From contig JAPULZ010000034.1 of NCBI GenBank assembly GCA_027294455.1, forward strand, positions 16,976-80,975: 64,000 bases of DNA, read 5' to 3'. The translations under genes and the position numbers were made by a program. Source of the DNA: Gemmatimonadota bacterium (GTDB lineage: Bacteria; Gemmatimonadota; Gemmatimonadetes; Gemmatimonadales; GWC2-71-9). Shown here piece after piece: positions 8,503 through 16,640 of this stretch. How positions within the stretch are numbered: position 1 is the stretch's first letter; every line of letters starts with the position of its first letter. The notes beneath the pieces are model-generated. The model was given only the letters and a program-made list of their open reading frames with translations. It did no database searches and was not told where the DNA came from.

Positions 8503-9621
8503 TCACCCGCTAACGAGCTCCACGCCACGAGTCGCGAGCTGTTGCAGCACTATGTCATGGCACTCGCTCGACGCCCCCACGAACTCCGGCGGCGAGACCC
8601 CCGGTCGCCGGTAGGTGCCTTGCAACACCAATCTCGCCACGACCGCGCAGGTGTACCCGGTGGTGCGGGCCATGGAGGTCGTCCCCGTCGCCTCGTCATA
8701 GTAATCGAGGAGATCGAATTGCCGGCGGACCGCCTTGCCATTCTTGCGACCTTCCACGACCATGCGCATCACGGTGAGGTCGCGGTCGCCCTCCCGCTGA
8801 ACCCATTGCTTCATCAAGAGCTCGGCCGTGAGATCGATGGGCCGCACCATCTGATCCCCCACCCGTACCTTGCGGCGGCCAAACAGGCCGGCGTCCCGCA
8901 GCGTGACGATCTTCTCGATGTGTCCCGGATACCGAAGCGTCTTCTCCTGCATGTTCGGAATCCGCATCGTCCTGATCAGCGATCGCAGGCCGTCGGTGTT
9001 GAACGCCTCCAACGTACCCACCCCATCGAAATCGACGAGCTCCCGCTCCGACAAGGCCGGCAGCGTGAGGATCTCCCCGTCCCGGACGAGGCGGGCCGGA
9101 CGAGTGTATTCCTCTATGACGTCGATGGGGGAAAACGGCGCCTGGTACTCCCACGGAGGCTCCCGGCGCTGGGGCAAGCCGCCAACGTAACACGTGAACG
9201 TGGCGACGTCGTCGAGGTGTTCGTGCATGCGGCCGAGCACGATGTTGCTCAACCCGGGCGCCACCCCGCAGTCCACCACCGCGGTCACGCCCGCCTGCCG
9301 GGCGCGCTCGTCCAGCTCGAGTGCGTCCTCGGCAAAGAAGGAGATATCGACGATGTTCTTACCGGCGTCGATCACGTGTCTCAGCGTTGCGAAACCCATA
9401 TGCCCGGGGACGGCGCCGATGACGAGGTCGGCTCGGGCAACCACCTCACCGATGCGCTCGGGATCGGCCAGCTCGGTCTCCTTGACAACGAATCCCGATT
9501 CCCGCTCGAGCATGTCCAATCGGCGGCGATCCCGGTCGGCCACCGTCACGTGATAGTCCCGAGCCAGGTCCCGGGCGATGGTCGCGCCGATGCGGCCGGC
9601 TCCCAATACCGTTACGCGCAT
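8503..9621 (-). CDS. Saccharopine dehydrogenase-like oxidoreductase
   Basis: The start chosen is the ATG at 9621 (MRVTVLGAGRIGATIARDLA), which puts the Rossmann GxGxxG at the very N-terminus; a longer reading frame exists upstream but runs into the preceding gene. The 372-residue product has the saccharopine dehydrogenase features: the nucleotide fold, DCGVAPGLSNI, and a C-terminal segment ending in a TTGYTCAVVARLV stretch. Such enzymes act on lysine/saccharopine or related amino-acid adducts with NAD(P). The M20 peptidase gene ends 7 bases upstream, indicating an operon and suggesting an amino-acid degradation role. Confidence 0.85.
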   Translation of the reverse strand: MRVTVLGAGRIGATIARDLARDYHVTVADRDRRRLDMLERESGFVVKETELADPERIGEVVARADLVIGAVPGHMGFATLRHVIDAGKNIVDISFFAEDALELDERARQAGVTAVVDCGVAPGLSNIVLGRMHEHLDDVATFTCYVGGLPQRREPPWEYQAPFSPIDVIEEYTRPARLVRDGEILTLPALSERELVDFDGVGTLEAFNTDGLRSLIRTMRIPNMQEKTLRYPGHIEKIVTLRDAGLFGRRKVRVGDQMVRPIDLTAELLMKQWVQREGDRDLTVMRMVVEGRKNGKAVRRQFDLLDYYDEATGTTSMARTTGYTCAVVARLVLQGTYRRPGVSPPEFVGASSECHDIVLQQLATRGVELVSG

Positions 9622-9628
9622 GATGACC

Positions 9629-10792
9629 TCACCGTGTACCGCAGTAGTCGATTGCCGCTTCGGCAAGGATCCCGGCCAGCTGCACAACCGACTCGAGGTC
9701 CACCCACTCCTCCGCCGCATGGGCGCCGGCTCCCGACGGCCCGATCACCACGGTCTCGATGCCCGCCGCCGCCAGCAACGCCGCATCCATCCAGGGCGTG
9801 TCACCGATGCGTGATGGCGTCTTGCCCAGCACCGCGTGTGCCGCCCGTTCAACGGCTCCGACGATGGCGGCCTCCGGAGCGACCTCGAAGGGCTCCCGCG
9901 CGAAGAACATCTCGACCGTGGCCTGAAAGGTGTCGTCGCGCGCCGCCAAGCCGTCGATGATTTGCCGCACTTCGGCGAGCACGCCGTCGGGTGTCTCGCC
10001 GGGAACGGTACGGCGCTCGATCTGCAGTTCGCACGTGGCGGCATACGTGCTGATTCCGCTCCCTCCCTGCAACAACGCCGCATGGAGCGACGGCGGTCCC
10101 ACGAGCGGGTGCGCCGGCCCGAGCCGGAGCTCGCGTTCGAGCTTCTCCAGCTCGGCGAGGACCCGACCCATGCGCATGTTCGCATCCACTCCTTGCTCGA
10201 AGCGACTGCCGTGAGCCGCCCGTCCCTGGGTGATCACCTTCAGCCAGACGTATCCCTTGTGTGCGAGGCACACATACAGATGGGTCGGCTCGGTCACGAT
10301 CGCCCCGTCCACGGTGCATCGGGTGATGATGTCGGCGGTGCCGATACTCGAGTATTCCTCGTCGGCCACGCCGGCGATGATCACGTCGCCGCCGAGGGAC
10401 ACGCCGCCATCGACCAACGCCTTAACCGCGCCGATGCACGCGGCCATCGCGCCCTTCATGTCGAACGAACCCCGACCAAACAACTTCCCATCCTGGATGG
10501 CGGCGGTGAACGGGTCGGCCATCCCCTCGACCCCGACCGTATCGATGTGCGCGTTCAACATGAGGGCGCGTCCCCCACCGCCACCCTTCAAGGTTCCAAG
10601 CACGCTCACGCGACCCGGGACCGGCTCATACGTCTGCGTCATGCAACCCAGGCGTTCCAGCGTCTCCGCGATGAACGTGGCCACGGCGCCCTCGCCGGGG
10701 CTCGACGGATCGAGGATCGGGTTGACGGAGCTGGTCTGGACCAGCCGCACCAACACATCGTGGATAAAGGCTGCGTCGACGGTGATCGGCAT
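9629..10792 (-). CDS. M20-family metallopeptidase (ArgE/DapE type)
   Basis: The 387-residue protein has the M20 di-zinc signature in order: LNAHIDTVG, GRGSFDMKGA, VADEEYSSIG with the catalytic Glu pair, and VTEPTHL. A lid/dimerisation domain follows. No signal peptide is seen, so it is cytosolic. Relatives hydrolyse N-acyl amino acids (acetylornithine, succinyl-diaminopimelate) or small peptides. It is the first gene of a minus-strand run that continues with the saccharopine dehydrogenase-like gene. It is divergent from the M1 peptidase. The exact substrate is not determinable from sequence. Confidence 0.9.
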   Translation of the reverse strand: MPITVDAAFIHDVLVRLVQTSSVNPILDPSSPGEGAVATFIAETLERLGCMTQTYEPVPGRVSVLGTLKGGGGGRALMLNAHIDTVGVEGMADPFTAAIQDGKLFGRGSFDMKGAMAACIGAVKALVDGGVSLGGDVIIAGVADEEYSSIGTADIITRCTVDGAIVTEPTHLYVCLAHKGYVWLKVITQGRAAHGSRFEQGVDANMRMGRVLAELEKLERELRLGPAHPLVGPPSLHAALLQGGSGISTYAATCELQIERRTVPGETPDGVLAEVRQIIDGLAARDDTFQATVEMFFAREPFEVAPEAAIVGAVERAAHAVLGKTPSRIGDTPWMDAALLAAAGIETVVIGPSGAGAHAAEEWVDLESVVQLAGILAEAAIDYCGTR

Positions 10793-10883
10793 GGCGAAGC
10801 ATGAAGGCTCTTTGAGTGGAAAGGAACCCCACTTAGGTAGTATTCTATGGGAACCCCAGCATGCAACTTACACACGAGTCCCG

Positions 10884-12848
10884 ATGAACCACTACCGATA
10901 CACGTTCCGCGGCGCGACCTCCCTGGCCATCGTGGCCATCATGGGATCGACGTCGGCCGGCGCCCAATCGAGACCCATTCCCCATCCAGTCGTCCCGCCG
11001 GCCGGCTTTCGGCAAGCGATCGAAGCGGGAACCCGCACTGCCAGAGGGGAACCCGGGCCGTCCTACTGGCAGCAGTGGACGGACTATCGGCTGCGCGCCC
11101 GCCTGCTACCGGAAAGCAAGCGTGTCGAAGGCTCGGCCCAAATCGTCCACCACAATCACGCGCCGATGCCTCTGCCCGTCCTGGCCCTTCACCTCCACCA
11201 AAACGTCCACGCGGAAGGTGCCGTGCGGAACCGCTCGGTGGAGGTCACTGGAGGCGTGGAGCTTTCCCGCGTGTCATCGGCCGGCGTCGATCTCCGCGAG
11301 ATGTCGTTGCAACAGTCCTCCGGCGCCGGGTACGAAGTGGACGGCACGACGTTGTACGTGCGTCTTCCAAGCCCCGTGTTCCCGGGCGACTCCGTGACGC
11401 TCGAGACCGACTGGTCGTTCACCGTACCGCAGGCCGGCATGGGGCGTATGGGATGGAGTCGGGACAATTTGTTCTTCGTTGCCCACTGGTATCCGCAGAT
11501 AGCGGTGCTGGACGATGTCGATGGATGGCAAGTCGATCCCTACCTCGGCAACGCGGAGTTTTATGCCGGGTACGGCAGCTACGAATTGACCGTCGAGGCC
11601 CCGGCCGGATGGGTGGTGATGGGATCGGGGGAGTTGATGAATCGCGACGAGGTGCTGCCGACCCACGTGCTACAACGGCTGGCAACCGCGGAAACCAGCG
11701 ATCGCACCGTGCACGTCCTCACCGAAGCCGATGTGCGGTCAAACCAGGCCACGCTCCCGGGAACCGAGGGCATCCTGACCTGGCGGTTCCAGGCCGACAC
11801 CCTGCGCGACGTGGCGTTCAGCGCGACACGCGCGTCCCTCTGGGATGCCGCACGCACACCGGTCGGTGACCGCGACCACGACGGCACCACCGACTACGTC
11901 CGGGTGGACGCGTTCTATCGCGCGTCCGCGCCCCGATGGGTACAGACCACCCGCTACGCGCAGCACGCCATCGACTTCCTGTCGCGCTTCACGGGAATCG
12001 CCTATCCGTGGCCCCATATGAGCGTCGTTGAGGGGGCGGGCATCATCGGAGGCGGCATGGAGTTCCCCATGATGACGCTGATCGGTGACTACAATCAATC
12101 CACCGACAGCGCGCTGTATTACGTCACCGCCCATGAGCTGGCCCACATGTGGGTCCCGATGATCGTGGGGATAGACGAACGACGTCGTGCATGGATGGAT
12201 GAGGGCACGACCACGTTCAACGAAAACCAGGCGCGCGGGGAATTCTACCCCGGCCCGAACCACCACCAGGCGGATCGCGAGCAATATGTGCAGTTCGCGC
12301 GTACGGGTCTCGAGGGCGAGCTCATGCGTTGGACGGACTACCATTACAGCGACGCCGCCCGAGGCGTGGCGTCCTATTCCAAGCCGGCGACGATCCTCGT
12401 CGCCCTCCGAGCGCTCCTGGGAGAGGACACGTTTGCCCGCGGATATCAGCAATACCTGGCGGACTGGGCGTACAAGCACCCCAAACCCTGGGATTTCTTC
12501 AACACCATGGCCACCGCGGCCGGCCGGGACCTGGATTGGTTCTGGCGGACCTGGTACTACGAGACCTGGCATCTCGATCAGGCGGTTTCGAAGGTCATGG
12601 AAACCGACAGCGGGACCAAGATTTGGGTCGACGATTTGGGGTTGGCACCCATGCCCGTGAGACTTACTATCACCATGGTGGATGGACGGCAGATTCGAGA
12701 GGAGATTCCCGTGGAGGAGTGGCTGCGGGGAGCCTGGACCGTGGAGGTGACCGTTCGAACCCCTTCACCGGTCGCCCGTGTGGAGATCGACGCCGAGGGG
12801 GTTTTTCCCGATAGCGACCGCCGGAACAACGTGTGGACCGCCAACTGA
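10884..12848 (+). CDS. Secreted M1-family aminopeptidase
   Basis: I start at 10884 because MNHYRYTFRGATSLAIVAIM is a clear signal peptide; a longer in-frame extension overlaps the divergent M20 gene and looks spurious. The 654-residue protein has the M1 zinc site HELAH at residues 417-421 with the third ligand Glu440 (HEXXH-X18-E), and a preceding GGGMEF stretch that corresponds to the GxMEN exopeptidase loop with the Asn replaced. An N-terminal beta domain precedes the catalytic domain. It probably trims peptides in the periplasm or outside the cell. Confidence 0.92.
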   Translation: MNHYRYTFRGATSLAIVAIMGSTSAGAQSRPIPHPVVPPAGFRQAIEAGTRTARGEPGPSYWQQWTDYRLRARLLPESKRVEGSAQIVHHNHAPMPLPVLALHLHQNVHAEGAVRNRSVEVTGGVELSRVSSAGVDLREMSLQQSSGAGYEVDGTTLYVRLPSPVFPGDSVTLETDWSFTVPQAGMGRMGWSRDNLFFVAHWYPQIAVLDDVDGWQVDPYLGNAEFYAGYGSYELTVEAPAGWVVMGSGELMNRDEVLPTHVLQRLATAETSDRTVHVLTEADVRSNQATLPGTEGILTWRFQADTLRDVAFSATRASLWDAARTPVGDRDHDGTTDYVRVDAFYRASAPRWVQTTRYAQHAIDFLSRFTGIAYPWPHMSVVEGAGIIGGGMEFPMMTLIGDYNQSTDSALYYVTAHELAHMWVPMIVGIDERRRAWMDEGTTTFNENQARGEFYPGPNHHQADREQYVQFARTGLEGELMRWTDYHYSDAARGVASYSKPATILVALRALLGEDTFARGYQQYLADWAYKHPKPWDFFNTMATAAGRDLDWFWRTWYYETWHLDQAVSKVMETDSGTKIWVDDLGLAPMPVRLTITMVDGRQIREEIPVEEWLRGAWTVEVTVRTPSPVARVEIDAEGVFPDSDRRNNVWTAN

Positions 12849-12913
12849 TGCCGGGTAGCCGTTTTCTTCGCCGCAGCGCGAACAGATTTTCACTGCCACG
12901 GTGAGAGGATCGT

Positions 12914-13225
12914 ATGATCACCTTACAGATCGTTGAGCAGCCGGATTCGGACCTGTTTCGAGAGATGAAGCGTGCCATGCGGAGCCATGACCTGCGAACG
13001 TTCTCCACCCAGAACAAGGGCAAGAGAATCACGCACATGACCTACCCCGGCCAGATCAACTGGTCGCACGACGGCAACGTCATCACGTGCGTGGTCAAGA
13101 ATCTGAAGAGTCCCAAGAACGAGTGGCAACTGATGCACGCCTTCCTCGGCCGGCTCGCGGACCGGTACGCCGCCTACATCCACAGTATCAACATCCAGTT
13201 TCCGGACGCCGAGTGGGAGGACTGA
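12914..13225 (+). CDS. Small protein of unknown function (103 aa)
   Basis: The frame starts with ATG after a GAGAGG ribosome-binding site and encodes a soluble 103-residue protein, MITLQIVEQPDSDLFREMKR onward. It is rich in charged residues, with a likely beta segment (GNVITCVVKNL) and a helix (QLMHAFLGRLADRYAAYI). I do not recognise a family. It ends in an acidic tail, PDAEWED. It stands alone between the M1 peptidase and a convergent membrane gene. Confidence 0.75.
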   Translation: MITLQIVEQPDSDLFREMKRAMRSHDLRTFSTQNKGKRITHMTYPGQINWSHDGNVITCVVKNLKSPKNEWQLMHAFLGRLADRYAAYIHSINIQFPDAEWED

Positions 13226-13247
13226 GCGGGTCCTCCCTCCCTTCCTT

Positions 13248-13289
13248 ATTAATGTGATCGACATCGTCATTAGTGTGATCGACCTCGTC
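13248..13289. repeat. Tandem 2 x 21-bp repeat
   Basis: Units 13248-13268 and 13269-13289 match at 19 of 21 positions (consensus ATTARTGTGATCGACMTCGTC). They lie between two convergent genes. They could be a small operator pair or simple slippage; nothing else in this gap is recognisable. Confidence 0.7.
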
Positions 13290-13359
13290 ACCTTCGACAC
13301 CGACGACACCCTGTAGCACAACGAACCGCCGGCGGTCTCCGGAACCTGTCTTGTTGGAA

Positions 13360-13752
13360 TTACACGACCTCGCCCCGGGCCCCGCGCACCCAACGCATGA
13401 GGGAGACGGCCGCGAAAATCAGGGACAACGCGTCGAGCACTATCACGGCCCGCATCCAGGCGCCGAACGGCTCCACCGCAGGATGCCCGCCCATGCGGCT
13501 CCAGAGATATACGATCAGCAGGCCCCACCACACCCGCCCAACGTGGGCCAGGCGGGTGAATCCGAAACGGGCGGCCAGCGCCATCATGGAACCCACGGAC
13601 GCCAGGAACATCAAGAAGATGACGACCGCCTCGGTGTGCCCGAGAAAGAACAGCGGCACCAAGCCGTTGGCCAACCCGAGCACGACGAGCCAGACGCGCG
13701 TGGCCAGCGGCAGTTTGAGACACCCTCTCGGATAGGTGAGCAGCCGGCCCAC
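13360..13752 (-). CDS. Small integral membrane protein, unknown
   Basis: The reading frame encodes about 130 residues with four predicted membrane helices (VWLVVLGLANGLVPLFFL, VVIFLMFLASVGSMMALAA, VWWGLLIVYLWS, AVIVLDALSLIFAAVSLM). I take the GTG at 13752, three bases past the stop of the upstream lipoprotein gene; a TTG overlapping that stop is an alternative. No family is recognised. The tight spacing implies co-expression with the propeller-TIKI lipoprotein. Confidence 0.7.
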   Translation of the reverse strand: MGRLLTYPRGCLKLPLATRVWLVVLGLANGLVPLFFLGHTEAVVIFLMFLASVGSMMALAARFGFTRLAHVGRVWWGLLIVYLWSRMGGHPAVEPFGAWMRAVIVLDALSLIFAAVSLMRWVRGARGEVV

Positions 13753-13754
13753 GA

Positions 13755-15452
13755 TCAACGCTCCCCGCCCGGCAGGAAGGGAGCGATGTCCACCACGGTG
13801 ACGTCCTCTCGATCGCGGAGGTGTTCCAGGATCCAATACCTATGCGCGGCACCGAAGGTCATGAGGAGACGCCGGCCGGGTCGCTCGGCGATGGCGCGAT
13901 CGATCCAATACATGTGCGCGTCGTTGATGTTGGTCCATCCACCCGGCCCGATCCAATCGTTCAGCACCTCGTCATAGATGGCGTATTGCGCCTTGACGCG
14001 CGCATCGTAGAGATCCGAATGAATGATGTGGGGATCGTCGAGCTGGCCACGGTCCCAGGGATCTTCCGCTCGAACTGCCGCGATGCGACGCTCGTACTCG
14101 GCGTTTTGCTCGGCAAAACGCGCCTCCGTGGAAAACTGCCGCAATCGCGTTCGCCGCAGTTCGTTCATTTCCGTGGTCCAGCCCGCACAGGGAATGATCG
14201 CGAAACCCTGTTCCTCGGCCATGGCAAACAAAAGGTCTGTGTATTCGGGGAAGACGCGAACTCTCGGCTCCTCGATCACGCCGTCCTCGCGGAAATCCCG
14301 CCACGCCTCGTCGAGGCGATCCGGAGGAATTTCCGCGCACACCCCATCGGGCGCGAACCGCTCGATTGTCTCTCGTACCTGGTCGAGCCCCCAGACGGCG
14401 CTGGTGCGATGCCGTCCATGAATCATGCCGAGGACGGCGACCTCGGTCGGGTCCCGGCTCGCCGGCGCGCGGACTGCCGGAGCTTGCCATCGGCGGGGTA
14501 TCTCGATGATCGAGAGCTCGTCACTGCCCTCCGAGGACACCCACAACGTCTCTCCCGAGGGATGCACCGCCATCACGATGGGGATCTCACCGACCGGAAG
14601 GCGCTTCACCACTTCCCGCGCGCCGAGGTCGATGACGGAGATGTCGTGACTGGCCGTGTTGTTGACGAATGCCAGCCGGCCGTTCGGCGCGACGACCACG
14701 GAGAAAGGCGAGTCGCCGATGCCGTCGATGATCGAATCCACGACGAGCCGCGAGGCGGTATTAATGAATAGGATCTTGTTCTCCCCTCGCACCGCCACGG
14801 CGTAGTCGATGTCGTCGGGCAACACGGCGCCACCGCTGGGGTGCTCCCCCACAGCCACCGTTCCGACGACGCGTTCATTCCACAAGTCGATTACCGTGAC
14901 GGTGCCGCCGTCGTAGTTCGGCACGAACACGAGCCGGCCATCCGAAGTGGCGGCCGGGGGAAACGGCCGGATTCCGGTTTCATACGCCCGCTCGAGGGCA
15001 AAGGGGCCGGCCCGGAGTACCCAGAGCCGATCCACCTGCTCGGTGGACACGAGGTAGCGATCGCCGGGCAACGGCCCCACCAAGAGCGAGGGCCCGCCAC
15101 CGGTCTCGAGGGATCCATAGACGTCGGCTTGCTCCGCCCCCATCTGAACCAGTGCGTCCGCCCCAAATCGGCTCACGATGAGCCGGCTGCCGTCCCCCGT
15201 GACGGCCACCCCGAGGGGAGTGTCGGCGGTCTCGAGCACGCCGGTGACGCGCCGCGATCTCGTGTCCACCTTGGCCACTTGATCCGAACCGGCTGCGGCG
15301 ACATACGCCGTGGCTCCGTCGGGTGAGAAGGCGATCTGGTGCGGGTTGAGACCCACGTCGACGGTCGCGAGAACCTGGAATTCCTCGCTCGGGGCGCAGG
15401 CCATGTACACCACGAGGAGGAGGAACGGCAACGGATATTTTCGGGAAGTCAT
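13755..15452 (-). CDS. Lipoprotein fusing a YVTN-type beta-propeller to a TIKI/TraB-like domain
   Basis: The 565-residue protein starts with a lipoprotein signal (LLLVVYMAC). Residues about 25-325 form a beta-propeller of YVTN/NHL-like blades (PHQIAFSPDGATAYVAAAGS, SGGAVLPDD, VAPNGRLAFVNNTAS). From about residue 337 the sequence changes to a TIKI/TraB/ChaN-like module with both GX2H motifs: GMIH (His345) and GAAH (His537), and an EIPPDR segment after the first. Known members of this superfamily include metalloproteases and heme-binding ChaN. The fusion places such a domain on an envelope-anchored propeller. The gene overlaps or nearly overlaps the small membrane protein downstream. Function is inferred only at the domain level. 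Confidence 0.8.
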   Translation of the reverse strand: MTSRKYPLPFLLLVVYMACAPSEEFQVLATVDVGLNPHQIAFSPDGATAYVAAAGSDQVAKVDTRSRRVTGVLETADTPLGVAVTGDGSRLIVSRFGADALVQMGAEQADVYGSLETGGGPSLLVGPLPGDRYLVSTEQVDRLWVLRAGPFALERAYETGIRPFPPAATSDGRLVFVPNYDGGTVTVIDLWNERVVGTVAVGEHPSGGAVLPDDIDYAVAVRGENKILFINTASRLVVDSIIDGIGDSPFSVVVAPNGRLAFVNNTASHDISVIDLGAREVVKRLPVGEIPIVMAVHPSGETLWVSSEGSDELSIIEIPRRWQAPAVRAPASRDPTEVAVLGMIHGRHRTSAVWGLDQVRETIERFAPDGVCAEIPPDRLDEAWRDFREDGVIEEPRVRVFPEYTDLLFAMAEEQGFAIIPCAGWTTEMNELRRTRLRQFSTEARFAEQNAEYERRIAAVRAEDPWDRGQLDDPHIIHSDLYDARVKAQYAIYDEVLNDWIGPGGWTNINDAHMYWIDRAIAERPGRRLLMTFGAAHRYWILEHLRDREDVTVVDIAPFLPGGER

Positions 15453-15532
15453 GAACCGATCCGAGTTCGCATGGATTTCGTCACCCTACAATGCATAGCG
15501 TGGCCCGGCAAGGTCCGGCGCCGGGGCGCGAC

Positions 15533-15691
15533 ATGCAATTGTGCTCCATATCACCAATGCTGCACGCACGCCACGCGCCAAAACTGCAAGGCAAGTTGCA
15601 AGGTGCAATTCGGTCTCGACGCGCACGCGACATCCTCCGCCCAGATCTCATTGCAGCGCAAGCACTTACGATTGTGGCACCTTGTGTGCAA
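15533..15691. other. Intergenic stretch with clustered TGCAA/TTGCA motifs
   Basis: In the 277-base gap between the propeller lipoprotein and the small protein at 15730, TGCAA occurs at 15534, 15585, 15597, 15604 and 15687, and TTGCA at 15651, including TGCAAGG twice 12 bases apart. This is dense for a GC-rich genome and might be a regulator-binding cluster. No gene is evident here. Confidence 0.3.
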
Positions 15692-15729
15692 CCGCTGAAC
15701 TGCGAACCCCAACGAAAGAACCCACCACG

Positions 15730-15969
15730 GTGGATTGGGTCGCCTTCTTTACCGGCACGCTCGTCTTCCCCGCCATGCTCGGGCTCATGTGGCCCCTCCT
15801 GGCCGTGATGCGTTGGCGGCGGCGCCGTTGGAGCGACCGGGGCCTGCTGACCGACGGTCGGGTTCAGACCGATCGCCAGCCTGTGAATGGACGGTGGATT
15901 TCGTTGGACGATTTTCCCGCGGCCGACCGCCGCGTCCTTGCAGAACTGATTGAGGACCGGGCGAGCTGA
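15730..15969 (+). CDS. Possible small single-pass membrane protein (79 aa)
   Basis: A GTG start at 15730 gives a protein with one helix (VAFFTGTLVFPAMLGLMWPL), a following basic cluster RWRRRRW typical of a cytoplasmic side, and a short acidic tail. The frame extends upstream without an obvious signal, so the start is uncertain, and the ribosome-binding site is weak. No family is recognised. It might be spurious. Confidence 0.4.
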   Translation: MDWVAFFTGTLVFPAMLGLMWPLLAVMRWRRRRWSDRGLLTDGRVQTDRQPVNGRWISLDDFPAADRRVLAELIEDRAS

Positions 15970-15993
15970 TCTAGTCCACTTTCTCAGATAGAT

Positions 15994-16059
15994 GCCGAGT
16001 CCGCGGAAACCCGGGCGGACACCTAGTGAGAACGCTCCTGCGGGAGTACGGGGCTCGGC
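15994..16059 (+). ncRNA. Candidate structured RNA (three-way junction)
   Basis: GCCGAG (15994-15999) can pair with CTCGGC (16054-16059), enclosing two hairpins: TCCGC/GCGGA (16000-16004 with 16015-16019) and CTCC/GGAG (16035-16038 with 16043-16046) closed by a TGCG loop, a UNCG-type tetraloop. An intrinsic terminator follows 32 bases later (16091-16122). TCTAC at 16064-16068 could pair with part of the terminator's 5' arm. This layout resembles an aptamer plus expression platform or a small RNA, but I cannot match it to a known class. It is judged by eye only. Confidence 0.3.
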
Positions 16060-16090
16060 GTTTTCTACGGCAGGTGATGGCCACGGGAAG

Positions 16091-16122
16091 AGTAGACCAC
16101 CATTGGGGGTCTACTTTTTTTT
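16091..16122 (+). terminator. Intrinsic terminator
   Basis: AGTAGACC (16091-16098) and GGTCTACT (16108-16115) form an 8-bp stem followed by eight Ts. It lies after the small gene ending at 15969 and the candidate structured RNA, and about 190 bases before the PadR gene. Confidence 0.75.
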
Positions 16123-16266
16123 GGCCACGACCTGGCCAGTGCCCCTCCGCCCGGCCCTACCCCAGTACCCCACCCCGGTGGACAGCAAGGCAGGTCCATG
16201 GTGAAGGCGGCGGCGGGCCCCGGTGGATCGGCCGGGCCGAGGGCACCGGGCAAGGTGCGGTTGACC

Positions 16267-16298
16267 GGCTATCTATATCGAGATAGACTTAGATAGCC
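16267..16298 (+). promoter_or_regulatory. Probable PadR operator
   Basis: GGCTATCT (16267-16274) and AGATAGCC (16291-16298) form an inverted repeat, with an internal TATCT/AGATA pair nested inside. It is AT-rich and ends 16 bases before the PadR start. PadR repressors commonly bind such dyads over their own promoter. Confidence 0.6.
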
Positions 16299-16314
16299 AA
16301 AACTTGGGGACCGC

Positions 16315-16617
16315 ATGGACAAGCCCATTCGTATGACCTATGCCTCGGCCATGGTGCTCCAGGCCCTGGACCTGGGCTCCAGGCACGGGTTCGACATCAT
16401 CGACGCCACCTGCCTCCGAAGCGGCACGGTGTATCCCCTGCTCCGGCGGTTCGAGGATGCCAATCTCGTCCGGTCCGAGTGGGAAGACGTGGAGATTGCC
16501 CGGGCCGAGAACCGGCCGTCCAGGAAGTACTACGAGTTGACCAGCGACGCCCGGCCGATGCTGGAGCTGGCCCGCAGCCGATATCCGGCCCTCGCTGCCA
16601 CGTTGGACCTGACCTAG
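16315..16617 (+). CDS. PadR-family transcriptional regulator
   Basis: The 100-residue protein has the PadR winged helix: YASAMVLQALDLGSRHGFDI, then SGTVYPLLRRFEDANLV, and the wing SRKYYELT. The C-terminus is short, as in the small PadR group. It lies 23 bases upstream of a long ADOP permease, an arrangement repeated at 45974-46303, and very likely represses that transcription unit through the dyad just upstream. Confidence 0.9.
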   Translation: MDKPIRMTYASAMVLQALDLGSRHGFDIIDATCLRSGTVYPLLRRFEDANLVRSEWEDVEIARAENRPSRKYYELTSDARPMLELARSRYPALAATLDLT

Positions 16618-16640
16618 ACCGCCGACGAACCCGGCAGTCG

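Noticed and set aside
10230..10883. 218-codon upstream extension of the M1 peptidase
   Set aside because: It lies over the divergent M20 gene and precedes a clear signal peptide at 10884.
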